Below, piece by piece: positions 33,227 to 40,201 of a DNA stretch of 53,394 nt. Made by a program: the position numbers and the translations under genes. A model generated the notes under the pieces. The model had not been told where the DNA came from. It made no database searches and worked only from the letters and a program-made list of their open reading frames with translations. Positions within the stretch are counted from its first letter, which is position 1; each line of letters begins with the position of its first letter. This DNA is from Methylobacterium aquaticum (GTDB lineage Bacteria > Pseudomonadota > Alphaproteobacteria > Rhizobiales > Beijerinckiaceae), in NCBI RefSeq assembly GCF_001043915.1, contig NZ_LABX01000217.1:1-53394 (forward strand), given 5' to 3'.

Positions 33227-33883
33227 ATGAGCGGCGGCAGGAAGACGGCGGGGACGAAGCCCGAGACCGGCGAGCGGCCGGCGCCACAGGAGACCGAGGG
33301 CCGGGTGATGGCCCTCGACTTGGCGCCCTCGCCCGACCTGTCGCCGGAGATGCAAGCCTATTTCGACAAGTGCCGGGAGAAGATCGGCTTCGTGCCGAAC
33401 GTCCTCTTGGCCTACGCCCACGACGACGCCAAGCTCCAAGCCTTCGCGGCCTTCTACAACGACCTGATGCTGGCCCCCTCCGGCCTGTCGAAGCTGGAGC
33501 GCGAGATGATCGCCGTGGCGGTGTCGAGCGTAAACCGCTGCTACTATTGTCTCACCGCGCACGGCGCCGCCGTGCGCAGCCTCTCGGGCGATCCGGTGCT
33601 CGGCGAGATGATGGCGATGAACTACCGCGCCGCCGAACTCTCCCCTCGCCACCGCTCCATGCTCGACTTCGCGGTGGCGCTGACCGAGGCGCCCTGGACG
33701 ATCGAGGAGGAGGACCGGGAGGCCCTGCGCGATGTCGGCTTCTCCGAGCGCGACCTGTGGGACATCGCGGCGGTGGCGAGCTTCTTCAACATGTCGAACC
33801 GCATGGCCTCGGCCGTCGATATGCGGCCGAACCGCTCCTACCATGGCGAGGCGCGGGGCCTGACCGATCCTGAGGGCGCCTGA
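33227..33883 (+). CDS. AhpD-like peroxidase-related protein
   Basis: 218 residues of the carboxymuconolactone decarboxylase/AhpD superfamily. The active-site pattern CxxCxxxH is present as CYYCLTAH at residues 105-112, preceded by LEREMIAVAVSSVNR. The N-terminal segment REKIGFVPNVLLAYAHD is typical of the 'peroxidase-related enzyme' subgroup. It probably acts as a thiol-dependent peroxide reductase; the electron donor is unknown. Start ATG as given; a second ATG at residue 28 (MALDLAPSPD) is also plausible, since the first 27 residues are low complexity. Divergent from gdh. Confidence 0.88.
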   Translation: MSGGRKTAGTKPETGERPAPQETEGRVMALDLAPSPDLSPEMQAYFDKCREKIGFVPNVLLAYAHDDAKLQAFAAFYNDLMLAPSGLSKLEREMIAVAVSSVNRCYYCLTAHGAAVRSLSGDPVLGEMMAMNYRAAELSPRHRSMLDFAVALTEAPWTIEEEDREALRDVGFSERDLWDIAAVASFFNMSNRMASAVDMRPNRSYHGEARGLTDPEGA

Positions 33884-33977
33884 CCGGTCACCCGGTTGCC
33901 GCATTGTCGGCTTAAGGGCGCTCGCGCAAAGACAGGAAGCGGGCCGGGGCGCCGTCGCGGGCCGGCGGGAGCGATGG

Positions 33978-34757
33978 ATGGCGTATCAGGCGAAATCGGC
34001 GCTCGAAGTCCAGTTGGACGTGCTCGGCGCCCTCATTCTGCGTGACATCCGGACCCGCTTCGGCGGCACGATGTGGGGCTACAGCATCGCGGTCTTGTGG
34101 CCCTGCGCGCACGTCCTCGTCATCACCGCCATCTACGCCATCATGCGCAAGCCGACGCCGATCGGTGACAGCATCGTGCTGTTTGCCGTCTCTGGCCTGT
34201 CTCCCTACATTATTTTCAATTACATGTCTCGAAAGATGATGGAAGGTCCGCTGCAGAACAAGCAGTTGATCTACTTTCCTCAAGTTAAGTTTTTCGATGT
34301 CGTCATGTCGCGGGCTATCGTTGAGGTTTGCACTAGCAGCCTCAGCATATTTCTGGTTTTCTTTATCGCGGCGTGCTGCGGTGCTAATATTGTGCCCCAT
34401 GATGCCTATCCGTTCTGCGAAGGCATGCTTCTCGCGCTATGTTTCGCGATGGGAGCGGGATTTCTCAACGTCTTCATCTCGCAAGTTCTGCCGCAATGGC
34501 TGATGATTGTCATCGCCCCTATCCTTATTCTCTATTTTACCAGTGGTACGGTTATCGTGGTCGAGGCGATGCCGGCGGTCGTCTATGACTATGTGCAATG
34601 GAACCCACTGATGCACATCGTCAAGGTGTGCCGGTCGGCGTTCTATCCGGGTTACGGGATGGATGCGGACGTCATGTTCGTGCTGATCGTCAGCGGCGCA
34701 ATGGCGTTGATCGGTCTGTTGGGCATCCGGTTCGTGGTGCCGCGCTTCCTCAACTGA
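33978..34757 (+). CDS. ABC-2 type polysaccharide export permease
   Basis: 259 residues, close to the standard KpsM/Wzm length. The opening LEVQLDVLGALILRDIRTRFGGTMWGY is the conserved amphipathic N-terminus of capsule and O-antigen permeases (RDIRTRFGGT). Six transmembrane helices follow, with MSRKMMEGPLQNKQLIYFPQVK in the first cytoplasmic loop and YDYVQWNPLMHIVKVCRSAFYPGY near the end. It would export a polysaccharide with an ATPase partner, but no KpsT/Wzt gene is in the window. The central part (about 34180-34570) is clearly richer in A and T, with codons such as TTT, ATT and AAT rare elsewhere here, suggesting horizontal acquisition. Confidence 0.88.
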   Translation: MAYQAKSALEVQLDVLGALILRDIRTRFGGTMWGYSIAVLWPCAHVLVITAIYAIMRKPTPIGDSIVLFAVSGLSPYIIFNYMSRKMMEGPLQNKQLIYFPQVKFFDVVMSRAIVEVCTSSLSIFLVFFIAACCGANIVPHDAYPFCEGMLLALCFAMGAGFLNVFISQVLPQWLMIVIAPILILYFTSGTVIVVEAMPAVVYDYVQWNPLMHIVKVCRSAFYPGYGMDADVMFVLIVSGAMALIGLLGIRFVVPRFLN

Positions 34758-35273
34758 GGGCGGACGCGGCATGGTCGTGCCTCGGCGCCGGAGGGACGGG
34801 CCGACGGCACGCGCGCCGTCGGACGCGCTCCCCCGCCGAAGCCGGGGCGGCCTGTCGCGCTGGTCGGGCGAGGATGCACAGGGCGCGGGCGCCCGTTCTC
34901 CGGGACGAGTGCGCCATACACAAAAAGCTAAGCGGACGAAGCGCTGACAGGCCAACGCTTCGTCCGCTTAGCTCCTTATTTGGATCGCAGATTTTTGCCG
35001 CCGAACCGGTGACCACTCTGGCGAAATCTGCTTAGGGCAAGTCTTCGACGAGACGATCGATCGTGGAAAACGCCGATTCTCGCGTCGCGAGGCCAGGCCG
35101 GCATCCTTGACGCGGGGAGGCACACCGCCCGCCGGGCCGCAATCCACGGCGATTGCGAAGAACCGCGAGCAGATCGGGACGGGTTCAGACGCTATTCCTC
35201 TCCACCAGGAATCGCTGTTCCGACACGCTATGAATCTGATTGAAGGATCGCGACCTCCCGCAACGAGGCAGGA
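34758..35273. other. Spacer between permease gene and first tRNA-Leu
   Basis: 516 bases without a convincing gene; frames here are shadows. It holds the perfect 18-bp inverted repeat listed separately. A second weaker dyad follows it: GCAGATTT at 34987-34994 against AAATCTGC at 35024-35031. Confidence 0.5.
34926..34973. repeat. Perfect 18-bp inverted repeat
   Basis: AGCTAAGCGGACGAAGCG and its exact reverse complement, separated by a 12-base loop. A-rich sequence precedes and T-rich sequence follows, so it could act as a bidirectional terminator. The arm length is unusual for this genome and would also fit the end of a small mobile element or a transcript processing site. Confidence 0.75.
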
Positions 35274-35358
35274 TGGTGCGGCCGAGAGGACTCGAACCTC
35301 CACTGGTTGCCCAACTAGCACCTCAAGCTAGCGCGTCTACCAATTCCGCCACGGCCGC
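35274..35358 (-). tRNA. tRNA-Leu (GAG), copy 1
   Basis: 85 nucleotides including an encoded CCA. The acceptor stem GCGGCCG / CGGCCGC and A discriminator are perfect. The D arm is GGCGGAATTGGTAGACGC. The anticodon stem CTAGC / GCTAG encloses the loop TTGAGGT with anticodon GAG, reading CUC/CUU. A long class II variable arm and T loop TTCGAGT follow. Identical to the copy 272 bases away. Confidence 0.97.
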
Positions 35359-35390
35359 GGACGTCGCCAGACATCAAAACAGTCCGGCTC

Positions 35391-35420
35391 ATATGAAACG
35401 ATCTACATTACCACCATCAA
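35391..35420 (-). promoter_or_regulatory. Candidate sigma-70 promoter for tRNA-Leu copy 1
   Basis: On the minus strand TTGATG, an 18-base spacer and TCATAT lie about 33 bases upstream of the tRNA 5' end. Position and sequence suit a housekeeping promoter. Confidence 0.4.
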
Positions 35421-35545
35421 GACTGACTCATAGCCCGATGTGCCGACGACCCTGTTCGGTTCGCGATCTCGATGAGGAACGAGATGCTGACACGGAACAG
35501 GGGACCCATCCCGATCTTCCATGGTCGGAGACCCTGGTGAAGGGA

Positions 35546-35630
35546 TGGTGCGGCCGAGAGGACTCGAACCTCCACTGGTTGCCCAACTAGCACCTCAAGC
35601 TAGCGCGTCTACCAATTCCGCCACGGCCGC
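35546..35630 (-). tRNA. tRNA-Leu (GAG), copy 2
   Basis: Same 85-nucleotide sequence as copy 1, including anticodon GAG and encoded CCA. Identity extends a few bases outside the gene on both sides, giving a 91-base exact direct repeat. It is upstream of copy 1 in the direction of transcription. Confidence 0.97.
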
Positions 35631-35692
35631 GGAGTGCTTGATCGTCGCCGGAACCGGCGGGGCGGGGGTGAGACCCGCCCGAAGCGAGGCTG

Positions 35693-35721
35693 CGAATACC
35701 AGTCCCCTCCGGGGGACGCAA
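35693..35721 (-). promoter_or_regulatory. Candidate promoter for tRNA-Leu copy 2
   Basis: Minus-strand TTGCGT, a 17-base spacer and TATTCG, about 60 bases before the tRNA. A moderate match only. Confidence 0.3.
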
Positions 35722-35754
35722 GCGCCCCGATGCGGATCCGGCGAACATTCTCGC

Positions 35755-36069
35755 CTAGAGGACGTCCGCCAGGGCGCCGAGCAGACCGGCGCTGCCGTCG
35801 CCGATGCGGATGCCGGGCTCGCGCACCACCTCGGCCTTGCGGATCAGCTCCGTGACCTCCACGGAGATGCGGTTGCCGGTGACCACGATCTGCCCACGGG
35901 CGATCGGGTGGTTGTTGGCCAGGATCTCGACCATATCGGAATCGGAGGAGTCGAGTTCGATCACCGCGCCGCGTCCCATGCGCAGCAGCATGTGGATCGG
36001 CATTCGGGTCCGCCCGAGAACGACCGCGAGGTCCACCTTGAGAATGTCGAGTACCGCCAACGGACGCAC
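35755..36069 (-). CDS. FliN-like SpoA-domain protein
   Basis: 104 residues from a GTG (VRPLAVLDILKVDLAVVLGR); a TTG three codons on is an alternative. A single SpoA/FliN-type surface-presentation domain: KVDLAVVLGRTRMPIHMLLRMGRGAVIELD, seen as VLGRTRMPIHMLLRMGRG, then NHPIARGQIVVTGNRISVEVTE, the FliN C-ring signature. It would be a flagellar motor switch component, yet no flagellar gene lies nearby, and it is shorter than usual FliN (no N-terminal extension). A short tail EPGIRIGDGSAGLLGALADVL follows. It is divergent from lipB by about 50 bases. Confidence 0.85.
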   Translation of the reverse strand: MRPLAVLDILKVDLAVVLGRTRMPIHMLLRMGRGAVIELDSSDSDMVEILANNHPIARGQIVVTGNRISVEVTELIRKAEVVREPGIRIGDGSAGLLGALADVL

Positions 36070-36120
36070 CCACCCTGACGACGAGATGATGCGGCAACAT
36101 TCCGATCTTATGGTGAAGCC

Positions 36121-36897
36121 TTGGTAAACGACCGGCTCGCAACCGCTCCGGGCAGCCTCCTGCCCGCACCCGGCAGCCCCCCCGTCGAGTGGGTGGTGCG
36201 CGACGCGCTCCTCGACTACCGCGAGGCGGAAGGCGCGATGGAGGAGCGGGCGGCCGCGATCGCCGGCGGCCGGGCGCTGGAGCGCGTCTGGCTGGTCGAG
36301 CACCCGCCGCTCTACACCGCCGGCACCTCCGCCAAGGAGGCCGACCTGGTGGCGCCGGAGCGCTTCCCGGTCCACCGCACGGGACGCGGAGGGCAATATA
36401 CCTATCACGGACCCGGCCAGCGCGTGGCCTACGTGATGCTCGACCTCAACCGGCGGCGGCCGGACCTGCGCGCCTACGTGGCCGCCCTGGAAGCCTGGCT
36501 GATCGCGACCCTCGACGCCTTCACGGTGCGGGGCGAGCGTCGGGAGGACCGGGTCGGCGTCTGGGTGCGCCGGCCCGAGAAGGGACCCGGCGTCGAGGAC
36601 AAGATCGCGGCGATCGGCATCCGCGTGCGGCGCTGGGCGACCTTCCACGGCATCAGCCTGAACGTCGAGCCGGACCTGTCGCATTTCTCCGGCATCGTCC
36701 CCTGCGGCGTGCGCGAGCACGGCGTCACCAGCCTGGTCGATCTCGGGCGGCCGGTGACGATGCCGGAGGTCGATGCGGTGCTGCGGGGGCGCTTCGAGGC
36801 GATCTTCGGGCCGACCGTGCTGGTTGAGGACGATGGGCGGAGCGAGTCCGCACGGAACCGGGCGGCGTGGTTTCCACACGGCCCGGACTTGCTCTAG
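36121..36897 (+). CDS. lipB: Octanoyltransferase
   Basis: 258 residues. LipB moves octanoyl from acyl carrier protein to the lipoyl domains of 2-oxoacid dehydrogenases and glycine cleavage H protein. Motifs: VEHPPLYTAGTSA, RTGRGGQYTYHGPGQRVAY, the catalytic Lys at about 161 in EDKIAAIGIRVRRW, and the catalytic Cys at about 195 in GIVPCGVREHGVTSL. The TTG start (MVNDRLATAP) is uncertain; the first 20 or so residues are not conserved, and a later GTG near VEWVVRDALLDY could also serve. A histidine kinase gene follows after 50 bases. Confidence 0.95.
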   Translation: MVNDRLATAPGSLLPAPGSPPVEWVVRDALLDYREAEGAMEERAAAIAGGRALERVWLVEHPPLYTAGTSAKEADLVAPERFPVHRTGRGGQYTYHGPGQRVAYVMLDLNRRRPDLRAYVAALEAWLIATLDAFTVRGERREDRVGVWVRRPEKGPGVEDKIAAIGIRVRRWATFHGISLNVEPDLSHFSGIVPCGVREHGVTSLVDLGRPVTMPEVDAVLRGRFEAIFGPTVLVEDDGRSESARNRAAWFPHGPDLL

Positions 36898-36947
36898 AGT
36901 GAGACGCAAGACCGCGGCGCCCGCCCGCGCATCACGGAGGTCCGCCC

Positions 36948-38105
36948 GTGCCGGATGTCCCTGCGCCAGTGCCGGCCGCTGAGAGGCCAGGGGAGGCCGG
37001 GACCCTGCGCGCCATGCTCCCGGACACCCTGTCGGAGATTCTCGCGGCCGCGCCCCTGCCGTCCCTGCTGGTCGCGCCCGGCCCCGCGGGAGACGTGCGC
37101 TTCGCCAACCCGGCCGCCCTCGCCCTGTTCGGGGAGGCGCCGATCGGTCTCGCGCGCCTCGGTTCCGAGCCGGAGGCCGAGGCGTCCCTGCGCGCGCTCC
37201 TCGCTTCCGGCGGGCCGGCCAGCGCCGAGGTGCTGCTGCGCCGGCACGACGGCGCGACGCTCTGGGCTTTGCTCCACCTCTCGCCGGTGCTGGGAGCCGA
37301 ACCGTGCGGCCTGGTCCAGATCGTCGAGACCTCCCGCCGCCGCGACCTCGAAGCGGCGCTCGCCCTGGCGCAGAGGCGCGAGGCGCTCGGCCAGCTCACC
37401 AACGGCGTCGCGCACGAGTTCAACAACCTGTTGCAGATCCTGGTCGGCTACGTCGATGGCCTGCGCCGGCGCCTCGGCGAGCATCCGGACGCCTTCGTTC
37501 AGCGGGCGCTCACCCGCTCGACCGATGCGGCCGAGCGCGCCTCGTCGCTCACCCGCCACCTCCTGGCCTTCTCGCGCCGGCACCGGCCGGAGCCGCGGCC
37601 GGTCGATCTCAACGGCCTCCTGCGCGATTACCGGGACCGGGCCCTGGGCCTGCTGGGGCAGGGGATCGCCTTCGATCTCGACCTCGCCGACGATCTGTGG
37701 ATCGCCTGCATCGATCCGGTCCAGACCGAACTGATCCTCCAGATCCTCCTGCGCAACGCCGCCGAGGCGATGCCGGCGGGCGGGTGCGTGACGGTTCAGA
37801 CCCGCAACCACGGCGGCGAGGGCGTGGCCGCGGACGGGGCGGCGGGGCGTCACGTCGCGCTGACGGTCACCGATACCGGCGCCGGCATGCCGCCGGAGGT
37901 GCTGGCCCGGGCGCTGGAGCCGTTCTTCACCACCCGCGAGCCCGGCCGCGGCACCGGGCTCGCCATCCTCAACGCCCTGGTCAAGCGCCAGAACGGCGCC
38001 GTCGCCCTGCGCAGCCATCCTGGCGCGGGGACGGTCGTGCGCCTCACCTTCCCGGCCGCTGAGGCACCCCGGCCGCGGCCGCAACGAAGTGCCGCCACGC
38101 GATAA
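36948..38105 (+). CDS. Soluble PAS-type sensor histidine kinase
   Basis: 385 residues from a GTG with a GGAGG ribosome binding site. An N-terminal PAS-like region (APLPSLLVAPGPAGDVRFAN, then LALFGEAPIGLARL) precedes HisKA with the phospho-histidine in TNGVAHEFNNLLQILVGYVD in pieces. HATPase motifs are ILLRNAAEAMPAGG, VTDTGAGMPPEVLARALEPFF and GRGTGLAILNALVKRQ. No transmembrane segment and no receiver domain are present. The HEFNN form of the H-box groups it with the large alphaproteobacterial family that includes NtrB-like and FixL-like kinases. No adjacent regulator is seen, so it is an orphan; the signal is unknown. Confidence 0.9.
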   Translation: MPDVPAPVPAAERPGEAGTLRAMLPDTLSEILAAAPLPSLLVAPGPAGDVRFANPAALALFGEAPIGLARLGSEPEAEASLRALLASGGPASAEVLLRRHDGATLWALLHLSPVLGAEPCGLVQIVETSRRRDLEAALALAQRREALGQLTNGVAHEFNNLLQILVGYVDGLRRRLGEHPDAFVQRALTRSTDAAERASSLTRHLLAFSRRHRPEPRPVDLNGLLRDYRDRALGLLGQGIAFDLDLADDLWIACIDPVQTELILQILLRNAAEAMPAGGCVTVQTRNHGGEGVAADGAAGRHVALTVTDTGAGMPPEVLARALEPFFTTREPGRGTGLAILNALVKRQNGAVALRSHPGAGTVVRLTFPAAEAPRPRPQRSAATR

Positions 38106-38230
38106 TCCCGGTCATTCCAAAAATTTATCGCTTGGCAGATCTGGCGCGGATCGGTGACTCTTCATCAGGTGTAGTGAGGATCGGGATGGCATTCAGCACG
38201 ATGCCTCCCTTCTACTGCGCGATCCGCATC

Positions 38231-38242
38231 CCCATATATGGG
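38231..38242. promoter_or_regulatory. Perfect palindrome CCCATATATGGG upstream of the Tim44-domain gene
   Basis: A 12-base perfect palindrome about 52 bases before the proposed ATG, in a 188-base spacer that is AT-richer than its neighbours. A plausible operator; no regulator is identified. Confidence 0.35.
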
Positions 38243-38293
38243 CCACGGAGCGGGACGCTCCCAACTGGCGATGGCACGAGGCGATACGAACCG

Positions 38294-39265
38294 ATGATGA
38301 CCACCTTCTCCCGCGGCCGCCGGACGGCTTTGGCCTTCGGCCTGGCGGCCCTGATGGCCGTGGCGTCGACCGCCGGTGAGGCGCGTCCCGGCAGCGGCGG
38401 CTCAATGGGCTCGCGCGGCAGCAACACCCATTCGGCGCCGCCTCCGACTGCGACCGCCCCCGGCGCCGTCGCGCCGATGCAGCGCTCGATGACGCAGCCC
38501 GGCCCGCAGATGGGCGCGCCTGCCGCGCCCCAGCGTCGGTTCGGCGGCGGCTTTTTTGCCGGTCTGCTCGGCGCGGGCCTGCTCGGCGCGCTGATCGGCG
38601 GAGGCTTCTTCGGCGGCCTCGGCGGCATCGCCTCGTTCCTCGGCCTGCTGCTCCAGGTCGGCCTGCTGGTCGGCGTGGTCCTGCTCGTGGTGCGCTTCCT
38701 GCGTCGTCGCCGGGAGGAGCCGGCCATGGCGGGCGCCTATCACCGCAGCGGCCCGGCCGCCGGTCCCGGCGGTCCGCTGGGTGGCGGGCTTGGTGGTGGT
38801 CTCGGCGGCCTGGGTGCGGGGCTCGGCGGCGGTGCCGCCCGGCAGGCCCGCCCGCCCCAGCGTGACGAGGTCGGCATCGGCCCGCAGGATTTCGATGCCT
38901 TCGAGCGCACGCTGGGCCAGGTCCAGCTTGCCTACGGGGCCGAGGATGCCGCTACCCTGCGTCGCCTCACCACGCCGGAGATGCTCGGCTATTTCAGCGA
39001 GGAGCTGCGGGCCAACGCCGCCCGCGGCGTGGTCAACAAAATCGCCGACGTGAAGCTCCAGCAGGGCGACCTCGCCGAGGCTTGGCGCGAGGGGCCGGTC
39101 GATTATGCCACCGTGGCGATGCGCTACACCCTGCGCGATGCGGTGATCGAGCGCGCCAGCGGCCGGGTGGTCGAGACCAACCCGCCCGAGGCGACGGAGA
39201 TCTGGACCTTCCTGCGCGAGCGCGGCGGCCAGTGGGTGGTGTCGGCCATCCAGCAGACCCGGTAA
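38294..39265 (+). CDS. Tim44-like domain membrane protein
   Basis: 323 residues from tandem ATGs (MMTTFSRGRRTALAFG). A signal peptide ends near GEARPGSG. A Gly/Ser/Pro-rich segment (SGGSMGSRGSNTHSAPP) follows, then a glycine-rich hydrophobic stretch (FFAGLLGAGLLGALIGGGFFGG) and a transmembrane helix (LGLLLQVGLLVGVVLLVVRFL). The second half is a Tim44-like domain: DFDAFERTLGQVQLAYGAED, EMLGYFSEELRANAARGVVN, and WTFLRERGGQWVVSAIQQTR. In mitochondria Tim44 tethers the import motor; the role of the bacterial inner-membrane homologues is not established (TimA in Caulobacter is related). Terminator hairpins follow. Confidence 0.87.
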   Translation: MMTTFSRGRRTALAFGLAALMAVASTAGEARPGSGGSMGSRGSNTHSAPPPTATAPGAVAPMQRSMTQPGPQMGAPAAPQRRFGGGFFAGLLGAGLLGALIGGGFFGGLGGIASFLGLLLQVGLLVGVVLLVVRFLRRRREEPAMAGAYHRSGPAAGPGGPLGGGLGGGLGGLGAGLGGGAARQARPPQRDEVGIGPQDFDAFERTLGQVQLAYGAEDAATLRRLTTPEMLGYFSEELRANAARGVVNKIADVKLQQGDLAEAWREGPVDYATVAMRYTLRDAVIERASGRVVETNPPEATEIWTFLRERGGQWVVSAIQQTR

Positions 39266-39276
39266 CGATCGTATCG

Positions 39277-39343
39277 GGCGGGGCGTTTCGGCTCCCCGCC
39301 TCTCATGCGCGAAGCCCCCGATCCGGCCCGGATCGGGGGCTTC
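39277..39343. terminator. Twin terminator hairpins between the Tim44-domain gene and rsmA
   Basis: First, GGCGGGG / CCCCGCC (7 bp). Then a 15-bp perfect stem from GAAGCCCCCGATCCG with a three-base loop at 39311-39343. They lie between convergent genes, and the second can work in both directions. Confidence 0.8.
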
Positions 39344-39364
39344 GTCACATCAGGGGGGCGGGCG

Positions 39365-40201
39365 TCAGAGCACCTGCGCCATGGCCACGAATCCCTGCAC
39401 CGGCACCTCCTCGGCCCGGGCCGTGTCCGGGATGCCGGCGGCGGCGAGCAGGCGGGCGGGATCGGGGGTCGCGGCCTTCAGGCTCTGGCGCAGCATCTTG
39501 CGGCGCTGGCCGAAGGCGGCGCCGGTCACGGCTTCGAGGGCCCGGACCCGGCAGGCCAGGGGCTCAGGTCGAGGCACCAGCCGCACCACGCTCGACGTTA
39601 CCTTTGGCGGCGGCACGAAGGCGGTGGGCGGCACGTCGAACAGGATGGTGGCCTGCGTGCGCCAGCCGCACAGCACGCCGAGCCGTCCGTAATTCGCCCG
39701 GTCGCCCTCGTCGGCGACGATGCGTTCGGCCACCTCGCGCTGGAACATCAGGGTCAGGGAGTCCCACCAGGGCGGCCATGCCTCCGTGGTGAGCCAGCCG
39801 GTGAGGAGCGGCGTGCCGACATTGTAGGGGAGATTGGCGACGATCCGGGCGGGGCCCTCGCCGACCAGCGGCCGCGGGTCGAAGTCGAGTGCGTCGGCCT
39901 CCACCACCTCCAGGCGGCCGGGGTAATGCGCGGCGATCTCGGCGAGCGCCGGCAGGGCGCGGGGGTCGCGCTCGACCGCGATCACCCGGGCCGCGCCGTG
40001 CATCAGCAGCGCCCGGGTCAGGCCGCCGGGGCCGGGGCCGACCTCGACCACCGTCATGCCCTCCAACGGTCCCGACGACCGGGCGATCCGGCCGGTGAGG
40101 TTCAGGTCGAACAAAAAATTCTGGCCGAGCGACCGGCGGGGCATCAGGTCGTGCGCCTGCACCACCTCCCGCAGCGGCGGCAGGCCGTCGGGCGCGCTCA
40201 T
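39365..40201 (-). CDS. rsmA: 16S rRNA (adenine(1518)-N6/adenine(1519)-N6)-dimethyltransferase
   Basis: 278 residues. Dimethylates two adjacent adenines near the 3' end of 16S rRNA; its loss gives kasugamycin resistance. Motifs: MPRRSLGQNFLFDLNLTGRI, the SAM-binding VVEVGPGPGGLTRALL, VIAVERDPRALPAL, the catalytic NLPYNVGTPLL, MFQREVAERIVA, and FVPPPKVTSSVVRL. The C-terminal domain includes AFGQRRKMLRQSLK. The ATG overlaps the pdxA stop by four bases (ATGA). It is the last gene of the lpt-pdxA-rsmA operon. Confidence 0.97.
   Translation of the reverse strand: MSAPDGLPPLREVVQAHDLMPRRSLGQNFLFDLNLTGRIARSSGPLEGMTVVEVGPGPGGLTRALLMHGAARVIAVERDPRALPALAEIAAHYPGRLEVVEADALDFDPRPLVGEGPARIVANLPYNVGTPLLTGWLTTEAWPPWWDSLTLMFQREVAERIVADEGDRANYGRLGVLCGWRTQATILFDVPPTAFVPPPKVTSSVVRLVPRPEPLACRVRALEAVTGAAFGQRRKMLRQSLKAATPDPARLLAAAGIPDTARAEEVPVQGFVAMAQVL

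Noticed and set aside
34750..35016. Minus-strand 88-codon frame across the 18-bp inverted repeat
   Set aside because: It reads through both hairpin arms, has no domain, and contains repeated low-complexity Arg/Ala/Pro stretches; most likely non-coding.
35274..35630. Integrative element bounded by the two tRNA-Leu copies
   Set aside because: The 187 bases between the copies contain no integrase or other gene, so this is better described as a tRNA duplication.
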